Assembly (NCBI GenBank): GCA_945643635.1
Contig: CALZFC010000252.1
Coordinates: forward strand, 1,325,001 to 1,389,000
DNA from: Allodiplogaster sudhausi
Taxonomy: Eukaryota > Nematoda > Chromadorea > Rhabditida > Diplogasteridae
Direction of reading: 5' to 3'
Length of the DNA: 64,000 nucleotides
Positions within the stretch are counted from its first letter, which is position 1; each line of letters begins with the position of its first letter. The translations under genes and the position numbers were made by a program. Below the pieces are notes generated by a model, which was not told the DNA's origin, made no database searches, and saw only the letters and a list, made by a program, of their open reading frames with translations. This document shows, one piece after another, positions 1-10,898 of the stretch.

Positions 1-92
1 GTTGAAAGGGAAGAAAATGTTTTTAGTGTCAACACTCGAGGGAATACAGTATGCCTTTTAGCAGGCGAAAAGCTGCTGCTTCGCAACCTCAT
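1..92. other. Left flank of the retroelement, no gene seen
   Basis: No coding signal is visible here. The last bases before the retroelement end in CCTCAT and the element begins with TTATACGG, so this is the left target flank of the split-direct-repeat element. It contains AGCTGCTGCTTCGCAA, loosely like the AGCTGCTACGCAC at the right flank (3702 onward). The element may therefore have inserted into a small palindromic repeat, but that is weak. Confidence 0.4.
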
Positions 93-142
93 TTATACGG
101 TCATTCTTCCCATATAACCGAGATTGTCCCCTTGAATGTGTA

Positions 143-151
143 ATTCTAGAA
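143..151. repeat. Left 9-bp target-site duplication of the foldback element
   Basis: ATTCTAGAA here recurs at 1158-1166 on the other side of the foldback element and is present once, uninterrupted, at 2561-2569 in the empty-site copy (B1). Confidence 0.85.
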
Positions 152-1157
152 GGTGTCCTGATTTTTGGTCAAATGATTTTTGGTCAAGTGATTTTTGGTC
201 AAAATTTTTTTTGATTGTTGGTCAAATGATTATTGGTCAAATGATTGTTGGTCAAATGATTTTTGGTCACATGATTCTTGGTCAAGTGATTTTTGGTCAA
301 ATGATTGTTGGTCAAATGATGTTTGGTCAAATTTTTTTCACAAATAAGTGATTTTTGGTCAAATGTGCCAAATATCGCAAATAGGTGTTTTTTGGTCAAA
401 TTTTACAATTTGAGCAATAAAATCAAATAAATATGTGGATCCTGCCCACCCACGTGGACTTGAAGTAATCATTGAATGCAGTAATGGCGCCGAGTGGAGC
501 TGATGTTTCCTCCAATTCGTCCGAACAATATTCAAATGAATTCTCCACTTTGCTCTCCGGCACAAAAGGCAGTGCCATACAGTTCCGGAGGGCGACTTGT
601 GCGTCCCCGCCAGCCTTTACCGCAAATTTGATGCATATTTATAGGAGGTCCGAGGCGAATACATAGTGTCTCGTTTTTTCGCCTTACTTGGTCAGGTTGA
701 GCTAGAAACGTCGATTGCAAGTGGCAGAGCTACGCCGTGGCCGACGGGGCCATTGAACACCTGCGCTTGAATCGCATGCATATGGGGCGCGCAAACAACA
801 TTGGCCGGGTTTTTCTTAACACGTTGGCTCATACCCCAATTTTCTAGAGCAGAGAGAGAGGCTAGTAGAAGAACCCCACTTCGTGGTAGGAGTTTTCCCT
901 TATGGTCACCTTCAAACCTGCACCTATTTGCGATATTTGGAACATTTGACCAAAAATCACTTATTTGTGAAAAAAATGTGACCAAAAATCATTTGACCAA
1001 CAATCATTTGACCAAAAATCACTTGACCAACAATCATGTGACCAAAAATCATTTGACCAACAATCATTTGACCAATAATCATTTGACCAACAATCAAAAA
1101 AAAAATTTGACCAAAAATCACTTGACCAAAAATCATTTGACCAAAAATCATGGAGCC
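152..1157. mobile_element. Foldback / long-TIR transposable element (about 1 kb)
   Basis: Two inverted arms, about 152-388 and 921-1157, are built from tandem copies of a 13-15 bp motif, TTGGTCAAATGATT on the left and AATCATTTGACCAA on the right. The inner ends of the arms also match in inverted orientation (CACAAATAAGTGATTTTTGG near 338 and its complement near 951). The termini are GGTGTCCTGATTTTTGG and, complemented, GGCTCCATGATTTTTGG. The insert is bounded by the 9-bp direct repeat ATTCTAGAA. Long repetitive arms with 9-bp duplications fit Foldback or Mutator-like non-autonomous elements. The centre, about 389-920, has no convincing transposase. Repetitive ORFs across the arms are translations of the repeat, not genes. 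Confidence 0.85.
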
Positions 1158-1166
1158 ATTCTAGAA
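1158..1166. repeat. Right 9-bp target-site duplication of the foldback element
   Basis: This is the second copy of ATTCTAGAA. It is followed by CTATACCAAACAAC, exactly as in the empty copy at 2570 onward. Confidence 0.85.
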
Positions 1167-1434
1167 CTATACCAAACAACTTTATCGAATAGGAACCCGA
1201 ACCGGGTGTGTATCGGTGGTGACGAATACAACATAACCATGCCAGGCATGGGAAGGAAGGAAACGAGAAAAAGAAGAAACGCAACAACGATGATATTGGA
1301 AGAAGCAGTATAACGAGAATGAAATAAGAAGCAGTATAAGTGTAACGAGTAATGAAAACATTAAGCAATATTATAAGATGTAAAGGATAAACGCATAAGT
1401 AAGCCATGATGAGAAATTAGAGGGACGGGATAAC

Positions 1435-2345
1435 TCATCCTTGAGTTGCTGGGGAATTGCGAACGTAAGCCGCGAATCCACCGTCGCTCTTCCACCTTCC
1501 AATGCGTTTGACCTGGTCCGAAGACCTGCCGAGGGAGAGCATGCGATTCGCCATCTCAGAGCGGGCACTATGCGAAGTGAATTGGTGAACGGAGAGGGAT
1601 GTAAACATCTGAGAGATTAGTTTAGATAAGTGAGAAGGGGAGAGATGGAAGATAGGATTGTTGGAAGAGGGAAAGACTGGGGAAAGGGGATTGTTAGAGG
1701 ACAGGCCTCTGGAAATATAACTGAATAAAGGGAGTAAGCCTGAAAGGTCCACAAAAACGGATGAACCTAAAGAAGCTTGATCGACCTTAGAATGTCGAAT
1801 CAATATAGAAAGACGGGAGGAGTCGAGTCGCAAATCTCCATAACGGAGAGATGCCACTTCGATCACGCGCATACCAGAAAGATACTGTAGACATATGTCT
1901 AAATGCGGACGAGGATATGAGGTTGACAACGAGGAAAAAGCAACGAAACGAATATGATTATCTGTAAGTGGGTGAGACCCTTGTGGAGGAAGAGAAGCAC
2001 GTTTCAAACCGGAGAGAACTTGAGAACAGATAGGATAAAGTGATACTGCGGAAAACTTTGAGAAGGCAGCAGATAATTGGGAAGCTTGCGATCTAGACAA
2101 GGTTGCATGTGCTGCATAAGCAGTCAAAACATAAGGGGAGGAAGGGTCTAATGACGGTGGAAGAGAGGAGAGATATGCTCTCCAAACGGATGCGTAAGCT
2201 CGCCATGTGTTGCTGGCTCGAGAAGACGTGAAGGAGTTAATAATAGATTCTGCCGCGTCTCTTCCGCCAATGTGCTGGGCTGCTCGTAGAAGTCCGGACC
2301 ACTCTGATCTAGCGGGTCCTGGAAAGACATCATTGGGAGGGAGGG
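1435..2345 (-). CDS. Tyrosine recombinase (DIRS/PAT/Ngaro/Crypton-type), about 300 aa open frame
   Basis: This is the integrase of the element, predicted to cut and rejoin DNA through a tyrosine. The catalytic domain shows the first Arg in LSGMRVIEVASLRYGDL, a HSAR (H-x-x-R) box, then GRWKSDGGFAAYVR, in which Trp stands in the place of the second His and Tyr is the likely nucleophile. Upstream, in the same open frame, NTWRAYASVWRAYLS looks like the N-terminal helical core-binding domain. The frame is open from about 2345 to the stop at 1435-1437 but I see no ATG at the 5' end, so translation may depend on a fusion, splicing or readthrough from the upstream part of the element, or the start may be lost. 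The ORF lies between A2 and B2. No stop interrupts the catalytic domain, so it could be functional. Confidence 0.85.
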
Positions 2346-2352
2346 AGGGATC

Positions 2353-2513
2353 CCTTACACAGCCAAGATTCGTAGAATGACTTGCCCCTAGCTTGCACTA
2401 GAGGCGTCCTTTTTTCCCGCCCAAACTTGCACATCACTCTTACTCCATACTACCGTATGCAAACTTCCCTTCCCACTAGAATTACTTACATCCAAGCCGA
2501 TAATCAACAATTA
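2353..2513 (-). repeat. A2 internal direct repeat of the retroelement
   Basis: About 160 bp from CCTTACACAGCC to CAACAATTA, nearly identical to 3541-3700 (A1). The visible differences are a length change in a T run and CCCG/CCGG. It is directly joined to B1 through the shared TTA at 2511-2513. Confidence 0.9.
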
Positions 2514-2615
2514 TACGGTCATTCTTCCCATATAACCGAGATTATCCCCTTGAATGTGTAATTCTAGAACTATACCAAACAACTTTATCGAATAGGAACC
2601 CGAACCGGGTGTGTA
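2511..2615 (-). repeat. B1 internal direct repeat (preserves the empty site of the foldback insertion)
   Basis: A 105-bp sequence from TTATACGG to GGTGTGTA, matching the outer B2 repeat. It carries a single uninterrupted ATTCTAGAA at 2561-2569, so it shows what B2 looked like before the foldback element inserted. Confidence 0.9.
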
Positions 2616-2661
2616 GATTCGAAAGTGAACTTATTGAAGAGAAGGAAAATTGACGTCGAAG

Positions 2662-3453
2662 TCAATAGATTCCCGAAAAAATCCTGATTTTGACCCTGAC
2701 CTGGGATAAAACGACCCAATGGTCCTTCTGCACTCTCAAAATTCCATGACAAGACCAGCCCCCTTTGCTCTTAGAAACGAAGGGTAAAAACAATTCAGCC
2801 AACTCTGCTGAAGAAGCCGAGGAAGAACCGAACTGGGAGAACTCCAGAGCTCTTCTCGTCAATTCGTCCATTCCTCCCGAGAACTTCTTCGCCTTGTCCA
2901 GACCAGCCCAGAAACCAGGATTCTCGTCAGCTAGCTGCATGTGGAGTATCCGCTGTTCCAGCTTCTTTTGCAGCCGTGATGTGCTTCTGAGCTTGATCCA
3001 AAAAGCTCGAGGCGCTCGCCATGTCCAGATCCGTCAGTGCCTCTACCATCGGTCGGGCCGATTCCCGATAAACTGTAAGCACAGGATAGATTTCCCCTGC
3101 TGAGGGAGTCATATTGTTCTCCCCGGCTGAGGAAGAACTCTCCCCGGCTGAGGTAGGCAACGTGCTCGACCCGGCTGAGGAAGAGCTCTCCCCGGCTGAG
3201 GGAGGCAAACTGCTCTCCCCGGCTGAGGAAGAGCTCTCCCCGGCTGAGGGAGGAAAACCTGACTCCGGCTGAGAGTGCAGGGAAAACAAAGATAAACGAC
3301 CTCTATTAGTGAATTCCGGGAGCTCGCGTCGTTCTGACGTAACGCCTGTAACAGGGCCTCCATGAACTGGGGGACCGACGGATGACTTCCTGTTGACTCA
3401 GGAAGCGAAGAGGGACGAGCGGGAGGAGTCGTTCCTCCATAATCGCCCGACAT
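2662..3453 (-). pseudogene. Gag-like first ORF of the retroelement, frame-broken
   Basis: The start is ATG at 3453 (MSGDYGGTTPPARPSS), a Pro/Ser-rich N-terminus followed by a helix-like stretch (FMEALLQALRQNDASS). The frame then changes near 3300. Either a 32-nt segment starting GTCGTTTATC and ending CTCTCAG is spliced out, or a frameshift has occurred. The next segment (to about 2950) contains a tandem run of SAGESS-type repeats encoded by copies of CTCCCCGGCTGAGGAAGAG (3120-3260). A second frame change, probably a 1-bp slip in the A run near 2970, leads to LEQRILHMQLADENPGFW and the stop at 2662-2664. Position and character fit a gag-like protein, but I recognise no zinc knuckle or capsid motif. 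Function is inferred from context only. Confidence 0.55.
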
Positions 3454-3540
3454 GCTGAATCAGACAAATTCGATCTAATAATTAACAATAATAATAACCC
3501 AACATACTAAGAATGACGAAACCACGAAAAAGAGTCACCA

Positions 3541-3700
3541 CCTTACACAGCCAAGATTCGTAGAATGACTTGCCCCTAGCTTGCACTAGAGGCGTCCTTT
3601 TTCCCGGCCAAACTTGCACATCACTCTTACTCCATACTACCGTATGCAAACTTCCCTTCCCACTAGAATTACTTACATCCAAGCCGATAATCAACAATTA
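3541..3700 (-). repeat. A1 terminal direct repeat of the retroelement
   Basis: Outer copy of the A repeat, matching 2353-2513. It ends in CAACAATTA, immediately followed by unrelated flanking DNA (GCAGCTGCTACG). Confidence 0.9.
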
Positions 3701-3826
3701 GCAGCTGCTACGCACTTGAAAAGTTGCATAGCAGTGAAAAATGCGCGTAATAGAAGTGCTAAAGTGCAAGGGTAGCTGTGCAATTTGAACTGCTAAGCAG
3801 TTGCTTTTGAAGTGCGTAGCAGTTGC
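3701..3826. repeat. Imperfect inverted repeat (hairpin or small MITE remnant)
   Basis: The first 23 bases (GCAGCTGCTACGCACTTGAA and on) are almost perfectly complemented by 3804-3826 (CTTTTGAAGTGCGTAGCAGT and on). The spacer also holds short AGCAGT / AACTGCT motifs. It lies exactly at the right edge of the retroelement. No coding potential is seen. Confidence 0.6.
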
Positions 3827-4434
3827 TATCCTTTTTCCCGAGTGAATACATGACCGAGAACCCGCCTGTTTTTTTATTTCGAAGTATGCTCAACGACAGC
3901 TAACAAATCACCCCTGAATCACGTAAGTAGCTTTAAATAATTTTATTCACAGAATTTTACTCGGATATGAACATTACACAGGCAGTCGAGACATCAGAGA
4001 AGGCAACAAAATCTCGATACCAGATACGCAAGTCTAATGTAATTTGTGAAATCGTATTGTGTTGAAATAAAACTGGTTGATTAAAAGTATACAATAAGAA
4101 GGTCACGGAATGATACATGAGAAAGGCAAATTGTCGTGGCAATGCAATGTCAGAGGAAGTATAAATACAGACATGAATTGATAAATAATAGCGACCGTGA
4201 ATAAGGCAGTCAGTTCATAAGTTACAGTAGTTTTAGGAATAGCCGGATGACATGAAAAAGCTGATTTAAAAAAAACATCCAACAGCACGTGGAATTAAAA
4301 GAGAATGCAAAATAGTGTTATGAAATGCAAAGAGCGTGAAAAAAGGGAGTGATTGGATGTAAGATAGAGAGGAGAATGAAAGTGGAACTTTGAATGAAAC
4401 GGACAAAAATAAGAAGTGAGTAGAAGTGTGCACT
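3827..4434. other. Intergenic / septin 3' UTR
   Basis: AT-rich DNA without a convincing ORF. On the minus strand it follows the septin stop codon, so at least part is probably septin 3' UTR. Confidence 0.5.
3942..3947 (-). terminator. Candidate polyadenylation signal for the septin gene
   Basis: TTTATT on the plus strand is AATAAA on the minus strand, about 490 nt after the septin stop. It is chosen as a canonical hexamer downstream of a minus-strand gene. Nearer non-canonical signals are possible. Confidence 0.35.
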
Positions 4435-6429
4435 TCACTTCCTCATCTTGCTCTTGCTGCCCTTTGCTTCTGCCCTGTTCTTCTCCTCCACAGCGCGGGC
4501 GATTTCTCCATCGACTCTTCTGATCTCAGCTGCCATTCTCTCTTCCATTTCCTTCCCGCGCACGTTCAGCTTAAAACACCTTCTTATTTTACTCTTTCAA
4601 GCTCAAAATCCTATTGGCCATGGTTTTTTTTCCTTCTTGACACTCGCAAAACAAGCTCATGATACCTTTTTAAATAACGTGTTACACCTATGAGTTATTT
4701 TAAATTCGCTTGGAGTTTATAGTATCTATCCACGCTTGACGATTCATACAATTATTATTCGCCTAACAAAGATGTTGAAATCCTAATATGAGTAATGAAT
4801 AGAATATAAAAAAAAGACGAACGGCCTCCTCCTTCTGGCGAGAAGTTTCATCAAGAGCAGCCATCTTAGCGCGGAAGCTATCCTGGACCCTCTTCTCTCT
4901 CTTGATCATCTCCTCGTTGTGCTGGTTTTCCTTCTCTCGGAAGACTTGCATGAACTTCGGTCCAGTATCCCCGTCTTCCATTCTCATTTCTCGCAATCTC
5001 TCCTGGCGGTATTTCTCGTAGAGAACCTGCAACAACCACGAGTCTTCTTCTCGATCAGTCACTCATTACGCGCCTTGTGAGTTCGCTCGCGAAGGGAATC
5101 GACATTCGTACGGAGAAGAGCTTCTCGCAGCTTGACAAAGTCGCAGTGCTGTTCATTCTCCACTTAAACAGAGGGTGAATCATACTCTCCACTATGAGAA
5201 TGAAGAGAGAAACCTTCCACGATGCCCCAGGGATAGCGACGGGCGCGGACCATCTTTCCGTTGTCCTTCTTCACGAAGTCGGTCGAGCCAACAACGGCGA
5301 ATGGAACGATTCCATTCATCTCTGCATTCACAGCAGCAACCGTTTCGTCGTCCGTAGGGAACTGTCAATTCATCCTCATCAAGGGATGCCAAACTGGCCT
5401 AGCCATACTTGGTAAACGCTGATTTGGTGAGTGCGCAGCTCGGAAAGAATCTTGTTCTTGAAGCGAATCAATTCATCCTTGCATGTTGTGTCTGACTTGG
5501 CAATGACTGGAACCACGTTGACACGCTTGGACAGTTCACGGAGAGTCACAACATCAAGGGCTTTCAGGCTAAATGAACAACCAAAGCGTATTGACTAAAC
5601 AACAAGTAACAAATAATAAAGATTTCTCAACCCACCCGTGGCCGGTTGGAGAAATGAAGTAGAGACAAGCGTGGATGCGAGTGTCATCATAATAGGCAAG
5701 GCAACGGCGGACTTTCAGCTCCTCCTTCAGATACTTCTCGAATTGCTCGTTGATATAATCCACTATCACCTTCGCACTCAATTTAAAATAATAGGTATTC
5801 TGAGTAACATAATCTTCTTCTGAGAATTGAGAAGGTGTTTGAAGACAAAGACAGTACCTCTTGTCCTTGTCCAATTGATCGCCGTAACCAGCAGTTTCAA
5901 CGAGAGTAAGCTTAAGGCGTATACTACCTTCCGCGACATCTAAATCGCAAAGTTTATTCTTCTAGAATACTACTTGAAGTAGAATAGAATATTCTAGTGA
6001 ATCTTAAGAAAGAAACCATAGTTCTTCGACCGCAGCATGACAGTGTTCAGTTCGTGTTCACAAGGCTCGAACTCTACTTTCATGTTGAAGAGTGACTCGA
6101 TCAGGGTCGTCTTTCCCATTCCCGTTTCGCCAACACACATCAAGTTGAATTGGAACCTTAAACTGAGAAACCATTTTGCGTCAATTTTGTAAATATACGT
6201 ACCCTTGATATATGCATTTGTTGACGAGCTGATGAGGAATCGAATCGAATCCAACATGGCCGTTGAGCTGAACTACGCGCGGTGATTCGGTTTTGATGTC
6301 CTTTGCCTGCGTCGGAACAGGGGGAGGAGGCGCATGCGGAGCCTTAACGAAGACGATCATCACAACAACATTCAAATGAGAAATATATACCTGAAGTGCC
6401 TTAGAGTGTTTGCTGTCGATGTCGACCAT
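4435..6429 (-). CDS. Septin, SEPT6-group / UNC-61-like, 425 aa, 10 exons
   Basis: Septins are filament-forming GTP-binding proteins of the cell cortex and cytokinesis machinery. Proposed exons (minus): 6429-6391, 6342-6203, 6156-6017, 5939-5858, 5776-5636, 5568-5409, 5361-5214, 5162-5074, 5026-4823, 4569-4435. These sum to 1278 nt, exactly 425 codons plus stop, with all phases agreeing. Visible motifs are the P-loop [10 protein letters not shown]3-like ETAGYGD, G4 AKSD and the septin-unique element ([45 protein letters not shown]). The charged C-terminus (from about residue 310) forms a coiled coil, as in the SEPT6 group. Exon 8 appears to end in a GC donor (AAG|GCGCGT), because only that junction keeps THKVLYEKYR in frame. 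The start [10 protein letters not shown] follows a TTTTGCAG site by 24 nt. It is divergent from TSC1. Confidence 0.93.
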
Positions 6430-6461
6430 TTCGTTCCCCGTACGGTTTGGTCGCTGCAAAA
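6430..6461 (-). promoter_or_regulatory. Candidate splice acceptor just upstream of the septin start (trans-splice or 5' UTR intron)
   Basis: On the minus strand CATTTTGCAG ends at 6454 and the ATG follows 24 nt later. A 3' splice site this close to the start suggests either spliced-leader trans-splicing or a 5' UTR intron. Sequence alone cannot separate these. Confidence 0.45.
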
Positions 6462-7150
6462 TGTTACACTTGACGACCAAAAGAAGAATCCACTTTCCCG
6501 CGCAAAAATATTTAAGATTCGAATTTTTCTCAATTGATTCAAATGCTAACTCGCGGCTCGATAGAAAAAATAATCCTGACTCCGAAGTGAAAATACAGGA
6601 AAAAGGTAGAATGAATTGAGAGGAAGATGATTGTTTGAAAGGAAAAGAGTGGTGACTCACTCGCAGTGAGAGCGGAATGTAAGCATATGGACATTATTGC
6701 CTTCTCATGCGAGCAAGTATGGGTCCACAGCAGACATTGGACTACAACATTCGAAAAAAAAGCAATTAATACTATTTTTGGGGCAGGAACGCATAATGGA
6801 TTTCCACTTTTCAAGTTTCTTTAATAAATAAAAAAAGATATCTAGGGTAATCAGATCCGCGTAGTACGAACAACGAACCATAAGGTTGGCCAATAGGTGT
6901 GAAGCCATCAGCTCTGAAAAAAAAAGAACTGACAATATTCACTTTATAGCAAATAGAGAATGCAACATGAAAACCGGAACAAATCGGAAGCAATGCCAGC
7001 TCATGAACAACAAAAATTTAAAATATTACCGTAATTTAAATATTTCAAAATGGAAACTAACGTACTACTACTTTAAGGTCTGCACTTGTTTGTCTGCATT
7101 GTATTGAAAATTTGATAGGGAGCTGTGGAGGGTCGGGTACCGTCGACGGG
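6462..7150. promoter_or_regulatory. Divergent intergenic region between septin and TSC1
   Basis: About 700 bp between the two start codons, AT-rich, with short shadow ORFs only. It must hold the promoters of both genes unless one is far upstream. No TATA box or other element can be assigned with confidence. TTTGATAG at 7112-7119, 31 nt before the TSC1 ATG, could be a splice acceptor but has a poor pyrimidine tract. Confidence 0.4.
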
Positions 7151-10100
7151 ATGGCGGATTTCCAAAAGCTCATAAAGCTGCTGGAATCACAAGATCTCAA
7201 GACCTACGAAGAGGCCAAGATCGCGCTTCGCACCCACATCGATCAAGGTCAGCAAATTCATCTGGGAGTGCTTGTTTTGGCATCGTCTCACTTTTTAGGA
7301 AACTACATCAAGAATCTTGTCAACTACTATGCCGAAAATCACTCAGAGCGTGCTCTTGAGCTCCTTTGCTTGATTCGTGAGCCTCAAGATAAGGTGCGTT
7401 CGCCGATTCTTTCAATATTTTTTCCGCTTTTTATTCATATATATTTATCGCTGTAGGTTCTTCTGGACTGCTTGAACGAGTGTTTCGCGAGGCAGAAGTT
7501 GCCCACCATAATCCTGCTCGGCCAGATCATTCAGAATGGCCCGTCCTGGGTTCCCAAGATCGCTTTTCATCCACTCTTCATGGCGATCAACAAACACATG
7601 AGCATAATTGTTAACACCTTTGATTTCATTTCCGTTTTCTCATTTTCCACTTGATTACGTTGTTTTTTTTTAGCCAACTCATCGTCCACCAGAGATCAAG
7701 CCGGAAGAAATCTCTGTTCTTCTTTTCATTTGTAACCTCTTACCGTTTTGTTCCGTACTGGACAAGGAGATCCTGCACAGTCTCTTCAAAACATTTGTCA
7801 CATCTTGTGAGATCTTGCGACAAAAGGTTTGAAAGTGTTGATTAGAAGGAGTGGTTTACGGTCTAGTAATCGGTAAGGTTCACTGTTTTCTAGCTGAAAG
7901 AAGAAAAGGGGGACGATTTTGTCACCAGTGTTCACGTTTCTCATCTCGATTTTGCTGTCCGCCAACTCTTCTTCTTCCTCTACGGAATCTATCCGCATAA
8001 TTTCATGAAATTCCTGCGGTATTATCCTAAAGATATTGTTCCGTTTTTACATGGTGGTATTGTTTACTTATTGCAGTGATACGTTCTTCATGGAAGTAAC
8101 CAGCGATCGATCAAGACAGACTATGGAAACCCGCCAGAGGATCTACAGAACTATTGTGAGACCGCTGACGGCAACAGTTCGGTTGCATCCCAGCATTCTC
8201 GAGTTGACGGCTGAAAAAGAACTCAGCAAGACCAGGTAGGATTACATTTTTTTATATATATGTAATGGGTTTCAGTGAGATGAGCCTAACGAGACTTTGA
8301 AAAATTGCTGTGCTAAAGCGTTAACAAGTTATGCAACCTTTATTTTGCAAGGTGGACTCAACGTGAACCACATGATTTTCTTGATGACTGCAATAAGATT
8401 ATGATCGGAATAATTCCCCTTTCATGGCAACTTGGAGGTTATTTTCTTTTTGACGAGCTGTGAACTTAATGCAAACTCACATATAACAATTGCCGATTGT
8501 GCAGAAGACGAGGAGGCAGAGCGCGAGGATCAGATTTATCCCACCCGTGAAGTCTACCAAACTCTCTTTCCGTCTAAGTCTTCAGCCATTTCGTCATTTG
8601 GTATGTTACCTTTTGTGTTCCTTTCTTCTTATTGCAAACGGCTCTTGATGAAGATGGCAACGAAGGAAATGGATGGCACGACGGAGAGAGCACGAGCACA
8701 GAGATCGGAGGAGTGGATGGGATCGACACCCCTCCTGGCAGTCGGCCAGGCACTCCCGTTCAGAAGAGATCTCTCGATGACTCTTCCTTCGTTCTCGATG
8801 GAAGAAGACGTAGATCAACCACCTCCGACGAAGGACGCAAACCTTCCTTCCGCCAAAGGCTGTCCAAGGTTGCATGCGAGAAAAGAAAGCGAGGGACTGA
8901 GAGTGTTGAAGGTTCTCTCCCGTGGCGAGAGGCGGTCTGAGCAGCCACCCCTGATTGAAGTGCTGAATGCAGAAGAAGAACGAAGACGGAACAGTGAGAC
9001 GGTGAGGGGAGAAAGAGCAGAGGAGGTCGAGATGGAGAGAGATCTTGCAGAACAGCCAGCCAGACGAGGCAGAGGAGGCCGGATTGGAAGCCGAAGGCGG
9101 CATTTCTCCGAACTCGGAGGCGCAGCGAGAACTGCAGAGAGCAACGGCCATCCGGGACGCGGCTCAAGCGGCGCGGCGCGTGGTGGAGTCACGGAAGAGC
9201 ACGACTTCTGTCTCTTCCAACCACTCTCAGATTCCTCCCCCCTTACACCATCTCAGCCATGACGAGGATGACCTCGCTCCCGTTGCAAGATCCAGGTCTT
9301 TCTCCTTTGCTCTTCTTCCAAATTCTCTTGTTTGTTGCAGAGGAAGTAGGTGGATCAACAGAAAGGAACTGTTCTTTTCTGCAGATCCACCTCCTTCCTC
9401 TGCCGCACTCAACAGCAAAGAGAAGCTGCTCTGGCAAAGCAGGACGCAACCAGTCTATGCAGGCAGACAACCACTGCCACGGCCACTACCACCAGCAGCA
9501 GCTGCGGAGAGGGCGACCACTCCCAGGATCATGTACTCTCTCCCTCTTTTTTTGTCTCTCTTTCTCTCTCTCTATCTCTCTCCCTCTCGCTATCTCTTTT
9601 TCTCTATCTCTCAGATTGCTCATCTTAACGCAGGTGGGCCCCGACTCTGTTTCCATGGAAGGGCGGAATCACCGTTTCTCGGTGACTTCATTCTTCAAGA
9701 AGTATAACAGACAGCGCTTCCGCTCGGAGTGCCCTCCGACTGAGGCCGTGGATGGAGGGGCAGGGGGGAGAGAAGAGGGGGAATCTCAGGGAGTGCCTGC
9801 GGACATGGGATTGGTCCCCTCCGGGGAGAAGATTCTTCCGCCTTCTGCTTCTGCCAGTGCTCAGTCCACTCTGTAAGCATCCGAATCGCTCCTTTTCTCA
9901 TTGTCTGATATAATGGTTTTGCAGTAAGCGCACGTATTCATGTCCGACCCTTGCGGATGAGGGAGCTGGAATGGTTGGAGGCGGAGCAGGAGGGGATGGC
10001 GGTACTTGCCCTCCCGCTTCTGCTCTTTCTCACTCCGGTCGTCTTCCCCAGTCCCCAAGAACTCTTCCATCCAAGAAAGACATCCTCGAGATCTTCCCCT

Positions 10101-10855
10101 ACCTTATGTTCACTCAGGAGCCTTCTAAAGCACTCTGTTAGTTATTTCTGATTTCACCTCTTTTGTTAAACTGCTGTAAAGTTAGTTCCATTTCAGATGC
10201 GAAACTGGAAGCGAAGCTAGAAACAGATCACGAGAAAGAGCGACTGCTGTACATGAGTTCCAGCAAGGAATTCCATGCCACTCTCAAGGTGGGGAGAGGA
10301 GTGGGAGTGGAGGAGGAAGGGAAAGGATCTTGTAGGAGATGAATCTGGCAGATCGGCTGCCCGGTCGCATCTACGATGATCTCAGTCACATCCTCCAGGG
10401 ACTGCCATTGGACAAACAGGTTTCTCTCTCTTCTCTGCATGGTTAAGCTTCTTTTGGAAGTAGTCCGAAGAAGGTCGAGATGTTATTTCTAAATGTGAAA
10501 GTGCAGTGCAACATCTTGCGGAGTCGGCTGATGCTTGTGAACCAGCATCTTCTGTACGAGAGAAGTTGTCGCCTTCTCCATGCCAATCGGAATCGCCGTC
10601 TTTTCGGACGAATCAAACAACAGAAGGTTTGTTGCGTGGACTGACGACTTATGCAGATTCTGTCGATGACGGCAATGTCTTAGGTGGCAGAGGTGGAGCT
10701 GCGAAACTACCGAGAGAAGGAGCACGAATGTAAGAAACAGCGGGACCAGTTCATCTCCGCCCTCTCCGATCTACGCCGCTCTGCTGTTAATGAACAGAAA
10801 CAAGCAACCGCCACTGAGACTACTCTCTGCGAAAGGATCAAAGCTCTCCAGGAGG

Positions 10856-10898
<43 letters not shown>

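Larger units (their letters stand above)
93..1212 (-). repeat. B2 terminal repeat of the retroelement, interrupted
   Basis: Bases 93-151 plus 1167-1212 together reproduce the 105-bp B1 repeat at 2511-2615 with only one or so substitutions (GATTGTCC here against GATTATCC in B1). The repeat is cut at ATTCTAGAA by a foldback element, and this 9-mer occurs on both sides of the insert (143-151 and 1158-1166) but once in B1. Confidence 0.9.
93..3700 (-). mobile_element. Tyrosine-recombinase retroelement-like unit with split direct repeats (PAT/Ngaro-like), lacking a visible reverse transcriptase
   Basis: Read on the minus strand the order is A1 (3700-3541), gag-like ORF (3453-2662), B1 (2615-2511) directly joined to A2 (2513-2353), tyrosine recombinase (about 2345-1435), then B2 (1212-1158 plus 151-93, split by a later insertion). 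A1-B1A2-B2 is the split direct repeat plan known for PAT and Ngaro members of the DIRS order, in which a circular intermediate carries a B2/A1 junction equal to the internal B1A2. Each outer end and the internal junction share TTA (93-95, 2511-2513, 3698-3700), a plausible recombination core. Without the inserted foldback element the unit is only about 2.6 kb. No reverse transcriptase or RNase H ORF is present, so it is either a non-autonomous deletion derivative or an unusual RT-less type. The family name is inferred from architecture. Confidence 0.8.

Noticed and set aside
136..399. Phe/Gly/Gln/Met and Asn/His/Leu-rich ORFs on both strands (also 801-1313, 957-1407)
   Set aside because: These follow the tandem monomers of the foldback-element arms and mirror each other on opposite strands, so they are not proteins.
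8606..9192. Long minus-strand ORFs over the TSC1 linker exons
   Set aside because: They are shadows of GC-rich plus-strand exons 9-10, which join in phase with the rest of TSC1.
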